The notes under the pieces: model-generated
What the model was told of the DNA's origin: nothing
Database searches by the model: none
What the model saw: only the letters and a program-made list of their open reading frames with translations
From: Curtobacterium sp. ISL-83
GTDB taxonomy: Bacteria; Actinomycetota; Actinomycetes; Actinomycetales; Microbacteriaceae
NCBI RefSeq assembly: GCF_018613895.1
Contig: NZ_JAGGPH010000010.1
Span: forward strand, 1-39,741
Direction: 5' to 3'
DNA length: 39,741 nt
Shown here: piece by piece, positions 7,861 through 16,122 of the stretch
How positions within the stretch are numbered: position 1 is the stretch's first letter
Layout of the letters: each line of letters starts with the position of its first letter
Program-made: the position numbers and the translations under genes

Positions 7861-10340
7861 TTGCCTCCTTGCCCGCCGGCAACGGGTGGTGCGGCGAGAC
7901 GGAGTCGCTCTTCTGCCTCCGCCTCAGGGCCGCCCACGGTCTCTGGGACATCGTTGGGTTCCGCCGGCCGGGAGGCCGTGGTCGTCGGAGCGGGCGAGGG
8001 ACCGGTGGCGTCGGCGACTTTCTCCACGCGGACCGCTGCGACCTTGAAGATCGGCTGCTTGGACACCGGGTCCCACTCGGTCATCGTCAGCTCGTTCGCT
8101 GCGGTGGGCCGGCCGTCGCCGGGCCCGGAGCGGCCGTCTTCCCAGTAGCCGTAGTGGAAGGGCGCGAACACGGCCCCTTCCCGGACCTGGCCGACGCGCG
8201 CGGGGACGACGATCTCGCCGCGCGGCGACGACACGCGGACGATGTCGCCCTCGGAGATACCGAACCGTTCCGCGTCGGGGACGGAGAGCTCGACCCAAGC
8301 GCTTGGTGCCGCCCGGCGGAGCTGGGGGGCACGGTTCGTACGAGTGCGGGTGTGGAACTGGTAGACGGTCCGTCCCGTCGTGTACTGCAGCGGGTAGTCG
8401 TCGCTTGGCAGCTCGCTCGGCGGCGAGTACGGCGCGGCCTTCAGGATCGCGCGGCCATCCGCCCGCAGCCCGGAGTACTTCTCCGGCGGGACGGCGGCGC
8501 CGGTGAGGAGGTCGTGTCCGTAGGTCTCAGCCTCGTACATGCCGGTCCGGAAGACCCCGTCGCCGTAGAGACGCACCGTGCCGTTCGGGTGTTCGTCGTT
8601 GCAGGGCCACGGGATACCGCTACCGCCGCGGAGACGCTCGTAGGTGATGCCCGTGTAGTCGCAGAGCTTTCCGCGGGTGCACTCCTGCCAGGCGCGGTAG
8701 GCGTCCTCGGGGCCGGTCCAGTCCAGCAACGGGGCGCCGTCGGTGCGGCGGAAGTCCATGCGGCGGGCGTAGTCGAGGAAGATGTCGAGGTCGCTCTTGG
8801 CTTCCCCGGGGGGCTCGACCGCTTTGTCGGCGAGGTGCACGGTGCGGTTCACGTTCGTGAACGTTCCCTGCTTCTCACCCCAGCCCGCTGCCGGCAGAAC
8901 CACGTCAGCGAGCCGCGCGGTTTCGGTCATGTAGATGTCCTGAACGACGACGAAGAGTCCCGGCTGCTGGAGGATCTTCCGGATCCGGCCGGACTGCGGC
9001 ATCGACACGGCCGGGTTGGTGGCGGAGATCCACAGGAACTCGATGCTGCCCTGCTCCGCGTAGCGGTAGATCTGCATCGCATGCGTCGGGGCTGAAGCGT
9101 GCGGGATCTTCTCCGCCGGCACACCCCAGAGCTCGGCGAGTTCCTGCACGTGGTCCGGGTTCTCCCAATTACGGAACGCGGGGAAATCACCGTTCGCTCC
9201 GCTTTCCCGGGTGTTCTGCGCGGTGGGCTGACCGTTCATCTGCAAGATGCCGCAGCCGGGCTTGCCGAGCATGCCCCGCAGCAGGTGCAAGTTGTTCACC
9301 TGCACCGCTGACGCGGTCGCCTGCGTCGCCTGGTAGAACCCCTGCAGCACCGTTGAGAGCACCCGCTCGCTGGTGCCGATGATCTCAGCAGCTCGGCGAA
9401 CATCGGCTGCGTCGAGGCCGCAGGTTTCCGCCACCGCTTCCGGCGTCCACGGTGCGACAGCCTTCCGGAGGCCGTCGATGCCGATGGTGTGCGCGGCGGT
9501 GTAGTCCTCGTCAACCCACCCGTTTTCGAACAGCTCCCGGATGAGGCCGTTCATCAGCGCCAGGTTCGTTCCCGGGCGGATCGCGAGGTGCACATCCGCG
9601 AGGCGTGCGACTTCCGTCTCTCGAGGGTCGACACACACCACCAGCGGCGGGTTCGGACCGGCAAGGCGGTCGAGCACCCGCATCCACAGCACGGTCTGCG
9701 TTTCGGCCATGTTGTGGCCGTAGAGCACGATCGCGTCGCAGGAGTCGATGTCCTCGTAGCTGCCCGGCTGCCCGTCGGAACCGAAGCTTTCCTTCATCGC
9801 GGTCGCCGCGGTCGCGGTGCAGAGACGGGTGTTGCCGTCCATGTGCGGCGTGCCGAGGCCCGCTTTCCCGATCACCGCGAGGGCGTAGTACTCCTCGAGA
9901 TACAGCTGCCCGCTGGTGTAGATCCCATGGCTCAGGGGCCCCTTTCTGGCGAGGAGGTCCTTACTGCGGGTGACGATGGCATTCATCGCGGTGTCCCAGT
10001 CCGTCTCGACCAGCTCACCGTCGACGCGAATCAACGGCTTCGTCAGTCGCCCCTTGCCCTGCATGCCCTGCCACGAACCGAAGAGTCCCTTCGGGCCGAG
10101 ACGCCCGTGGTTCACGGTGTCCATGGTGCGCCCCCGGACGCCGACCATGTGTCCGTCCTTGACCGCGATATCACACGCGCACCCGTTGCTGCACAGCGTG
10201 CAGGCTGACTGGACCCACCGGTCGACGTCCGCTTCAACGACCCCGTCAGCAAGTTTCTGGTCCTGACGGACCGGCCACAACTCGTCACGCGCGAACGGGG
10301 TTCGGGTTCCCCAGATATCAGCAATCCTGTCGGGCATCAT
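7857..10340 (-). CDS. Molybdopterin oxidoreductase (nitrate reductase / formate dehydrogenase-like)
   Basis: This 827-residue enzyme belongs to the DMSO-reductase superfamily of bis-molybdopterin-guanine-dinucleotide enzymes. The N terminus has a cluster-binding region CTLCSNGCACDI (near residue 47), but the position where relatives have the fourth cysteine (GRLCPKG) reads GRLGPKG. The molybdenum ligand is probably the cysteine in GNTRLCTATA near residue 174. Further landmarks are VLYGHNMAETQ, VVCVDPRETEVARLADVHLAIRPG split across strands, and a complete C-terminal dinucleotide-binding domain (YTTGRTVYQFHTRT, FAPFHYGYWED). No Tat signal is present, so it should be cytoplasmic. GGAAGGACG precedes the ATG pair. 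The substrate cannot be told from sequence alone; it heads the Mo-cofactor operon. Confidence 0.88.
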   Translation of the reverse strand: MMPDRIADIWGTRTPFARDELWPVRQDQKLADGVVEADVDRWVQSACTLCSNGCACDIAVKDGHMVGVRGRTMDTVNHGRLGPKGLFGSWQGMQGKGRLTKPLIRVDGELVETDWDTAMNAIVTRSKDLLARKGPLSHGIYTSGQLYLEEYYALAVIGKAGLGTPHMDGNTRLCTATAATAMKESFGSDGQPGSYEDIDSCDAIVLYGHNMAETQTVLWMRVLDRLAGPNPPLVVCVDPRETEVARLADVHLAIRPGTNLALMNGLIRELFENGWVDEDYTAAHTIGIDGLRKAVAPWTPEAVAETCGLDAADVRRAAEIIGTSERVLSTVLQGFYQATQATASAVQVNNLHLLRGMLGKPGCGILQMNGQPTAQNTRESGANGDFPAFRNWENPDHVQELAELWGVPAEKIPHASAPTHAMQIYRYAEQGSIEFLWISATNPAVSMPQSGRIRKILQQPGLFVVVQDIYMTETARLADVVLPAAGWGEKQGTFTNVNRTVHLADKAVEPPGEAKSDLDIFLDYARRMDFRRTDGAPLLDWTGPEDAYRAWQECTRGKLCDYTGITYERLRGGSGIPWPCNDEHPNGTVRLYGDGVFRTGMYEAETYGHDLLTGAAVPPEKYSGLRADGRAILKAAPYSPPSELPSDDYPLQYTTGRTVYQFHTRTRTNRAPQLRRAAPSAWVELSVPDAERFGISEGDIVRVSSPRGEIVVPARVGQVREGAVFAPFHYGYWEDGRSGPGDGRPTAANELTMTEWDPVSKQPIFKVAAVRVEKVADATGPSPAPTTTASRPAEPNDVPETVGGPEAEAEERLRLAAPPVAGGQGGK

Positions 10341-10699
10341 CGTCCTTCCAACGGCGTTGCCCGCACGGTACTCCCGCCCCCGGTCGCCGTCCTGTCAGCC
10401 TTCCGCCTATCGCTGCGCTGCTAGCTACCAGCCCTCAACGGCTCGTCGTCGTCGATGTCTCCCACGACCGCTGCTGGCGCCTGTGCTTCACCCGATCTCG
10501 GACGTTCACGCCGCTTCGGGTGCGGATCGGCCCGAGCGACCTGTCCGCGGTCTCGCCCGTTTTGGTGAGCTCGTCGATCCTGTCCTCAGGAGGTAGCTGA
10601 TGTTCCTGATGAGGCGCAACGTCGGGGTGAGCCCGAAGCAGATCGAGTTGACGGGCGGGCAAACGGTCGGTCTGGGCTGAACGCCGACGTGACATTCGC
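10341..10699. other. Region upstream of the oxidoreductase with no clear gene
   Basis: This is the upstream side of the molybdoenzyme operon and the far end of a decayed ligase gene. Open frames exist on both strands but none has a recognisable domain. Some minus-strand stretches may be further remnants of the ligase. The operon promoter should lie here, but I could not pick a convincing -10/-35 pair. Confidence 0.4.
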
Positions 10700-10980
10700 A
10701 GGAAGCGAATCGGTGCTGCAACGCGTCAAAGTCGAGCCGGCCTGGACCCAAACGGCGGCCACGCCGTCGACGCGGGACCGGCGGCAACCTGCTTGGTGGT
10801 CGCGGCCATGAGGTCCGGGAAGCGCCGGCGAGGTCCTTGCCCCTCCGTGAGCGCAGGCGCACCGCTTCGCCGCCGCGATCGATGCCTGCCCAGGCGGAAG
10901 CCATCCCACTTCGGTTCATACCTGGAGCCGCCCGGCGTGGCTCGAGCGGGATAGTGACACCGCCCGCGCGAGGGCGACGG
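10700..10980 (-). pseudogene. Decayed ATP-dependent DNA ligase fragment (LigC / LigD-ligase type)
   Basis: No single frame is convincing, but reading across frames on the minus strand gives the ligase adenylation domain in correct order: LARAV, then GGSRYEPKWDGFR with the catalytic lysine (codon at 10909-10911), then VRLRSRRGKDL, RFPDLMAATTKQVAAG, VDGVAAVWV, and GRLDFDALQHRF. At least four frame changes separate these blocks, so this is a true relic rather than one sequencing error. It covers roughly 100 residues of a domain that is normally followed by several hundred more. The neighbouring DUF2188 gene is intact. Confidence 0.82.
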
Positions 10981-10995
10981 CTGGTCCGTCCGGGG

Positions 10996-11217
10996 TCAGC
11001 CGTGCACGTTGCGCGGGTCGTGCCCGTAGCTGCTGCGTTCAGCGATCCGGCCATCCTCGTTGCGGATGATGTGCTCGACCTTGTCGGTCGTCGCCCGCTC
11101 CCGGCCCGCAGCCTCTGCCTGACGTTTCGTTGTTGCCTCGCCGAACACCTCGTCGGTGCCCTCGACCTTGTTGTGCCACGAACCGTCCTGGTGGTACGTC
11201 TCTACATCGCCTCGCAT
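10996..11217 (-). CDS. DUF2188 domain protein
   Basis: The 73-residue product has the DUF2188 pattern: a beta-rich start YHQDGSWHNKVEGTDE, a middle helix TTKRQAEAAGRERA, and the ending IIRNEDGRIAERSSYGHDPRN. This is a small soluble protein family of unknown function, common in actinobacteria. I choose ATG 11217; an in-frame GTG at 11238 would add seven residues. Neither has a strong ribosome site. Confidence 0.8.
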   Translation of the reverse strand: MRGDVETYHQDGSWHNKVEGTDEVFGEATTKRQAEAAGRERATTDKVEHIIRNEDGRIAERSSYGHDPRNVHG

Positions 11218-11321
11218 ACCGTCACCGTATGCAGCCACCGCCGCGGGGCTCTCAGCACGGGCGCGAGCGCAAGTGACGGACCCCTCCGCTCAGGAGTCGA
11301 CGGCGTTTCGGCGGGAGACCG

Positions 11322-11867
11322 TCAGGAGCGAAAAAGCGCCGATGGGATCCGGTCGGCGCCGATGATGCCCGCGTAGAGCGTCTGGTCGAGGGGTGTGCCG
11401 GTGCGGACGACGCTCACGGTTCCGGTGGATTCGAGAACGACGCAGGCGACTTCCTGCGTGTTCCGGATTCCCGCACTGCGGAGAACGCCCTGGAGTTCCT
11501 CAACGGACACGCGGCTCCGGGCGAGGAGATCGTGCTGCACGGCGCCGTCTGCCATGAGCAACACCGGTTGTGTGGTGACGAGGCGGCGCCCCCAGCTGCT
11601 GCGTCCGATGCGTTCGACAACCCATCGCAGCACGAACAACGTTGCGAGTGCGATGGCGCCGGCGGTGAGGGTGACGGATAGGCCCAGCACGACGCGGCCA
11701 GCGATGGAGCCCAACGCGAGGACCACGACGACATCGGAGGTGGACATTCGCGCGAGTGGTCGCTGACCGAAGATGCGGACGAGGACGAGGAACACGACGT
11801 AAATCCCGACCGCCGCGATGACGACGGCGATCGCGCCAGGTGCGTCCGTGCCGAGCCGTTCCAACAT
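11322..11867 (-). CDS. DUF421 (YetF-like) membrane protein
   Basis: The 181-residue protein has three hydrophobic segments in its first 90 residues (AIAVVIAAVGIYVVFLVLV, VVVVLALGSIAGRVVLGL, AGAIALATLFVLRWVV). A soluble domain follows, containing TQPVLLMADGAVQHDLLARSR and VEELQGVLRSAGI, which matches the DUF421/YetF family. RIFGQRPLARMSTSDVVVV is the family's conserved loop. The function is unknown; members are inner-membrane proteins with a cytoplasmic C-terminal domain. GGAGAACGAAC precedes the ATG. It is divergent from the DUF1622 gene at 11932. Confidence 0.85.
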   Translation of the reverse strand: MLERLGTDAPGAIAVVIAAVGIYVVFLVLVRIFGQRPLARMSTSDVVVVLALGSIAGRVVLGLSVTLTAGAIALATLFVLRWVVERIGRSSWGRRLVTTQPVLLMADGAVQHDLLARSRVSVEELQGVLRSAGIRNTQEVACVVLESTGTVSVVRTGTPLDQTLYAGIIGADRIPSALFRS

Positions 11868-11931
11868 GTTCGTTCTCCTCGCTCCCTAGTCCGACGTTGG
11901 TGACCGACATTGGTGACCGAGGGACGGGTCA

Positions 11932-12366
11932 GTGTCTACCCTGCGAACGATGAGCTTCCAGGGCTGGGTCGAACTCACAGGCCGATTGATTGATGGTGCG
12001 GGTGTCGCCGCGGTCGTTGTCGGGGTGGTCGCCGCATCCGTGTGGGCAGCGGTCCGAGGTATTCGCGGACGTCGTCCTGTGTATCGGCCGTACCGGCAGT
12101 TCCTCGGCCGGTCGATCCTGCTCGGGCTCGAGCTCCTCGTCGCGGCGGACATCATCCGCACCGTCGCGGTCACGCCGACCCTGACAAGCATCGCGGTCCT
12201 GGCCGGCATCGTCCTCATCCGGACGTTCTTAAGCTTCTCCCTCGAGCTCGAGATCACGGGCCGCTGGCCCTGGCAAAAGGTCCCTGCCACTCCAGAGACC
12301 CCTGCCACTCCAAAGGCCTCTGACCGTCCCGCGAAGGGAACGTCCCGAGACTCATCCTCCGACTGA
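11932..12366 (+). CDS. DUF1622 membrane protein
   Basis: This 144-residue protein has three membrane segments: LIDGAGVAAVVVGVVAASVW, LLGLELLVAADIIRTVAV and LTSIAVLAGIVLIRTFLSFS. The LGLELLVAADIIRTV and VLIRTFLSFSLELEI elements are characteristic of DUF1622. The tail is polar and includes a short PATPETPATPKA repeat. GTG 11932 has GAGGGACGG upstream; ATG 11950, six codons later, is a possible alternative. The role is unknown. Confidence 0.82.
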   Translation: MSTLRTMSFQGWVELTGRLIDGAGVAAVVVGVVAASVWAAVRGIRGRRPVYRPYRQFLGRSILLGLELLVAADIIRTVAVTPTLTSIAVLAGIVLIRTFLSFSLELEITGRWPWQKVPATPETPATPKASDRPAKGTSRDSSSD

Positions 12367-12388
12367 CGCCATCCGGCAGCCTGGCGTC
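12365..12388 (+). terminator. Inverted repeat at the end of the DUF1622 gene
   Basis: A 7-bp perfect stem, GACGCCA / TGGCGTC with a 10-base loop, begins within the stop codon of the DUF1622 gene and lies 41 bp before the exchanger gene. There is no T-tract, so termination is only suggested. Confidence 0.4.
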
Positions 12389-12429
12389 GCTGCAATCAGC
12401 GCAGCGCGGGTGGGAGTTGCATAGTCCGT

Positions 12430-13497
12430 ATGGACTCCCTGCCGCTGTGGTTACTGGCCGTGATCTTCGTCGCCGGCGGGGCGGTGATCTGGTTCGCCGG
12501 CATCCAACTTTCGAAGACCACCGACGTGCTCGACACCCGCCTGCACCTCGGCAGCGCGCTCGGCGGGCTCATCGTGCTGGCGGTCGCGACGAACCTGCCC
12601 GAGATCGCGATCACCGTCAGCGCGGCCGCGTCCGGCTCCATCGAGGTCGCCGCGGGCAACATCCTCGGCGGCATCGCGCTGCAGACGGTCGTGATCGTGA
12701 TCCTCGACGCGTTCGGCAAACGCGGGAAGGGCGTGAAACCCATCACCTACCGCGCCGCGTCGCTGACCCTGGTGTTGGAAGCCGTCGTGGTGGTCGCGGT
12801 GCTCTCGGTCGTCGTCGCCGGCAGCCAGCTCCCCTCCCACCTCGTATTCGCCCGCCTCACCCCGGATGTGGTCCTCATCGCTGCGATCTGGCTCGTCGGA
12901 TTGTTCCTGGTGCGGCGCGCCGGGAAGGGCCTTCCATGGCACGAGGACGGGAAAGCTCCCGGCACCACCACCGCGCACCCGAACAAGCACCGCACCCGGA
13001 AGCCGGACCCCACGAAGAAAATGAGCACGGCGAAAGCGTCGATCATCTTCGCGGTGGCAGCGTTGGCGACCCTCGTCGCCGGTGTCGTCCTTGAGCAGGC
13101 CGGTGATGCGGCGTCGTCGAAGATCGGGTTCTCCGGGGTGCTGTTCGGCGCGACCGTCCTGGCGTTGGCGACGAGCCTGCCGGAGATCTCCACGGGCCTT
13201 CAGGCGGTGAAGCAGGGCGACGACAACCTCGCCATGAGCGACATCTTCGGCGGGAACGCGTTCCTGCCGGTGCTATTCCTGGTGGCGACGGTGATCAGCG
13301 GCAAGGCGGTGTTGCCGCAGGCGAACGCGAGCGACGTCTTCCTGACCGCCCTCGCGGCGCTGTTGACCGTCGTGTACGCGGTCGGTCTCGTCTTCCGCCC
13401 GAAGAAGTACGTCCTCGGGATGGGCGTGGACTCCCTCGTCGTCGTGCTCCTGTACCTCGTCGGAGTCGGCGGCCTGATCGCGATCACCCTCAGCTGA
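12430..13497 (+). CDS. Sodium/calcium exchanger family (CaCA) membrane protein
   Basis: The 355-residue protein is a cation antiporter of the CaxA/YrbG type. It shows the two inverted alpha repeats that form the ion site: VLAVATNLPEIAITVSAAAS with AAGNILGGIA in the first half, and VLALATSLPEISTGLQAV with SDIFGGNAFLP in the second. About ten hydrophobic segments are visible. A polar, basic loop (residues about 170-200) separates the halves. It is complete and probably exchanges Ca2+ or a related divalent ion for Na+ or H+. It stands alone, downstream of the DUF1622 gene with a possible terminator between. GTGGGAG lies upstream of the ATG at a long distance. Confidence 0.88.
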   Translation: MDSLPLWLLAVIFVAGGAVIWFAGIQLSKTTDVLDTRLHLGSALGGLIVLAVATNLPEIAITVSAAASGSIEVAAGNILGGIALQTVVIVILDAFGKRGKGVKPITYRAASLTLVLEAVVVVAVLSVVVAGSQLPSHLVFARLTPDVVLIAAIWLVGLFLVRRAGKGLPWHEDGKAPGTTTAHPNKHRTRKPDPTKKMSTAKASIIFAVAALATLVAGVVLEQAGDAASSKIGFSGVLFGATVLALATSLPEISTGLQAVKQGDDNLAMSDIFGGNAFLPVLFLVATVISGKAVLPQANASDVFLTALAALLTVVYAVGLVFRPKKYVLGMGVDSLVVVLLYLVGVGGLIAITLS

Positions 13498-13688
13498 GCA
13501 CCGCACCAGCACAGAAGCGCAGGTAGCGCCCCGCCCGGGTCTCCCGCGGGTGCCTCTTGCCATCGGCGTGCCTGGCGCTGACGACGTTGGAATCGTCGTC
13601 CGCGTGGCCTGCTTCCCTAACGTCATCGCGGCCCGCAGGGGTCGTGAACCCGAGGGGTCCTGTCGGGTTGCCGGTTACCCTGAGCGAC

Positions 13689-14144
13689 ATGACGGACCTC
13701 CGCCTTGAAGCACTCTCCGCGTCGACCGCGGCCGCGGCGAACTCCCTGACGCTCAAGCCGGGACAGGAACAGTTCGTGCAGCCAACGACCTACGGGGTTG
13801 CCGAGTCCGATGTGCAGCAGGGCTCCGTCTGGACGCGTGTGGTCCTCGACGGGACACGGTCGTCGGCCTCATCATTGGCAGCTTCGACGCGGAGAACGCG
13901 GAGGAAGAACTCCGCAGCTGCATCTGGCGTGTCAACGTGTCCGCAACCGTTCAAGGCCGGGGTGTCGGCCGGTTCGCCGTGCACGGCCTCGCCCAGGAAG
14001 CGCGCAGCCGTGGCTTCGAGCGGTTGACGGTCGTGTATGAGCCCGGCGGGGACGACAGCCCCGAGGCGTTTTTTTACCGCCCTCGGGTTCCAGATTCTGC
14101 GCGAGACACAGTACGGCGACCACTTCGCCATCCTCACCCTCTAA
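13689..14144 (+). pseudogene. GNAT family N-acetyltransferase with two frameshifts
   Basis: The frame starts at ATG 13689 (MTDLRLEALSAS). It breaks at about 13855, where LDG should continue as TVVGLIIGSFDAENAEEELR in another frame, which means one lost base. A second break falls in a run of seven T (14069-14075). After it, the original frame resumes with the acetyltransferase end, ALGFQILRETQYGDHFAILTL, and stops at TAA 14142-14144. The acetyl-CoA loop VSATVQGRGVGRFAVHGLAQEA and the C-terminal GF motif are typical. The two changes cancel in frame, but the central 75 residues are lost. The second break lies in a homopolymer, so read error is possible there. Confidence 0.82.
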
Positions 14145-14478
14145 TCTTCACGGCCTCGCGAGCGGACGCGGGCGCCGGCATCGGCTCCACGACGACTTCG
14201 GCCCGAGAGTGGCCGAGGCCGTACGGCTCATCCTGCCGTCGACCCGGGCGCCGGCGAAAGCCACCTTCTCATCGATCGTCGACAGCCTTCGTGGGATGTT
14301 TGGAGAAGGTGCGAGGGAACCGTCCCTTCCTCGATAGGGGGTCTCGGCCCGCTCGGCCGCTTGGACGCGAGGTGGGTTTTGAGGAGCCGCGGTTGTCCGC
14401 TGGCGATTTTGGCCGCCTCTGAGGACAGCGTCGGGTTACCGGTTGCGCGGAAACCGCCGGCGGGCTTCAAATGGGCGC
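14145..14478. other. Intergenic region with no recognised gene
   Basis: The region lies between the broken acetyltransferase and the SDR gene. Both strands hold short open frames rich in Arg, Pro and Ser without domains. The 14440-14478 end is the upstream region of the SDR gene. Confidence 0.4.
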
Positions 14479-15315
14479 ATGAGTGCTCCGCAAAGCGTTT
14501 CCTCGTCGTTGGATCTGACCGGCCGGCGCGGGGTGATCACTGGGGGTGGGCGGGGCATCGGGCGGGCCATCGCGTTGGCCTTCGCGGAGCGCGGCGCCGA
14601 TCTGCTGCTCGTCGGCCGCGACGCGGACACGTTGGCGAAGGCCGCTGCTGATCTGCGCCGTGTCGGGGGAACGGCACGGGAACTGGCGCTGGATCTCACC
14701 GCACCGGACGCGCACCACCGCGTGGTGGAGGTCGCGCTCGACGGTGGCGGCATCGACCTGCTGGTCAACAACGCCGGCAACGTTCGCGCCGGACGGTTGA
14801 CCGCGGCTACCGAGGACGACGTCCGTGCGATGCTGGAGCTGAACCTCGTCGCGCCCGTGCTGCTGACCCAAGCGGCCCTGCCAGCACTGTTGGCGTCGCC
14901 GAACGGGGGCATCTTGCTCGGGATCTCTAGCGGGATCGGGTTGCTGCCGCTGCCCTTCTACGCGGTCTACGCGGCCACGAAGACGGGGCTTTCTGGTTTC
15001 CACCATGCGCTCCGGCGGGAATTGACCGGGTCCGGTGTCCACGTCGCGACGTTGTATCCCGGGGCGACGGACACCGACATGATGGCGTCGTCCCAAGCAG
15101 GGGAGTCCCTCGGCTTCGGCCGCCGTCCCGTGGAGGACGTCGTGGCCGACCTCATGACCGGTCTTGAGCGCGGGGAGCACGAGATCAACACGGCGTTGCC
15201 GACCCGGCGCGGCTTGCAGGATCTGCACCGGAGCGATCCCCTCGCCGTCGACGCGCAGCTTGCACCCAACCTCCCCGAGATGGAAGCCGCCGTGCAGGGC
15301 CACCGCAGCATCTAA
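14479..15315 (+). CDS. Short-chain dehydrogenase/reductase
   Basis: The 278-residue protein is a classical SDR. It shows the nucleotide-binding turn VITGGGRGIGRAIALAFAER near residue 20, the LDLTAPD acidic site, LLVNNAGNVRAG, the catalytic serine in GISSGIGLL, and the catalytic YAATK. FYAVYAATKTGLSGFHHAL and LYPGATDTDM follow as in the family. The substrate is not deducible; the closest general pattern is a 3-oxoacyl-ACP-reductase-like SDR. ATG 14479 is chosen; 12 further in-frame codons upstream look non-coding. It has no operon partner. Confidence 0.88.
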   Translation: MSAPQSVSSSLDLTGRRGVITGGGRGIGRAIALAFAERGADLLLVGRDADTLAKAAADLRRVGGTARELALDLTAPDAHHRVVEVALDGGGIDLLVNNAGNVRAGRLTAATEDDVRAMLELNLVAPVLLTQAALPALLASPNGGILLGISSGIGLLPLPFYAVYAATKTGLSGFHHALRRELTGSGVHVATLYPGATDTDMMASSQAGESLGFGRRPVEDVVADLMTGLERGEHEINTALPTRRGLQDLHRSDPLAVDAQLAPNLPEMEAAVQGHRSI

Positions 15316-16122
15316 GCCCCAGAACGGGTGAGGTCCTCGTGAGGTGGACGACTGGCTGCACCTGGAGCATCCCGGGCGGATCCCCCACCGGACGATGTGA
15401 CCAGGTTCAGCCGAGGAGCGGCGAGCGGTGGAACCGCTGCCGCGGATGGACGGCGGCGTCGGCTGCTGCTCGCGCGCGGGCGTCGCGGTCCAGCGCATCC
15501 TGCGCTGTCAACGACGTGCCGGGCATCCCGGCGCCCACTCATACGAAGACTCCACCAGCAGAATCCGCTGGGGAGACCTCAGCCCCATCGACGTCGACTG
15601 GGTCGCCAGCCTGGGCAACGCCGAACGAGCCGGAGCCGCGTTCGGTGACCCCTTATTTCCCGTCCGCCCTGTTGTAGGAAGAGGGCCCGCGGTCCCTGTC
15701 GGTTCCCGCATCCCGGACCGATTCGTCCGACCTCGAGCTAGCCGAGTGATGCGCTCCGTGTCGCGACTGCTCCGTGTCCCGGGCAGATCCGCTACCGACG
15801 TCCTCACCAACGATTGCCCCCAACAAAACACAGTACGGCGGCAACGAAGAAAGGGGGCGCGCTGTGAGGGAACTCCAGCATTTCCGTCCGTCGGTCGAGT
15901 TGAGTGTGTGCTCGACGAGGCCGAGATCGCCGGATGGCGATTCCTTCGTTCGTCCGGCTGGACGACCGTCCGCCGCCGGGTGGTGGGTATCCACCGTGAG
16001 GACCGTAGGACCGTGAGGACCGTGCGGACGTGCGGACGTGCGGACGTGCGGCCACCAGGCTGGTCGGGGTCCCGCTCACGGGCGGGACCCGTCGGTGACG
16101 AGGGCGTTTGGGTTTTCAACCG
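15316..16122. other. Long region without a recognised gene, containing a short tandem repeat
   Basis: I read both strands and found no recognisable domain. One stretch on the plus strand near 15540-15640 has protein-like composition (IRWGDLSPIDVDWVASLG) but no start or family. At 15863 a GTG follows AGAAAGGGGG and opens a 51-codon frame with no known relatives. The region probably contains relics too decayed to name. Confidence 0.4.
16022..16051. repeat. Tandem 8-bp repeat (GTGCGGAC, 3.75 copies)
   Basis: The unit GTGCGGAC occurs three times perfectly and then as GTGCGG. Just upstream, 15994-16020 holds an irregular series of GACCGT and CCGTGAGGAC motifs of similar composition. Confidence 0.85.

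Noticed and set aside
7653..9095. Long plus-strand open frame of 480 codons
   Set aside because: It is antisense to the molybdopterin oxidoreductase and its sequence has no domain; it is a GC-rich shadow.
15994..16051. Possible CRISPR-like array
   Set aside because: The units are 8-10 bp without spacers of regular length; it is a simple tandem repeat.
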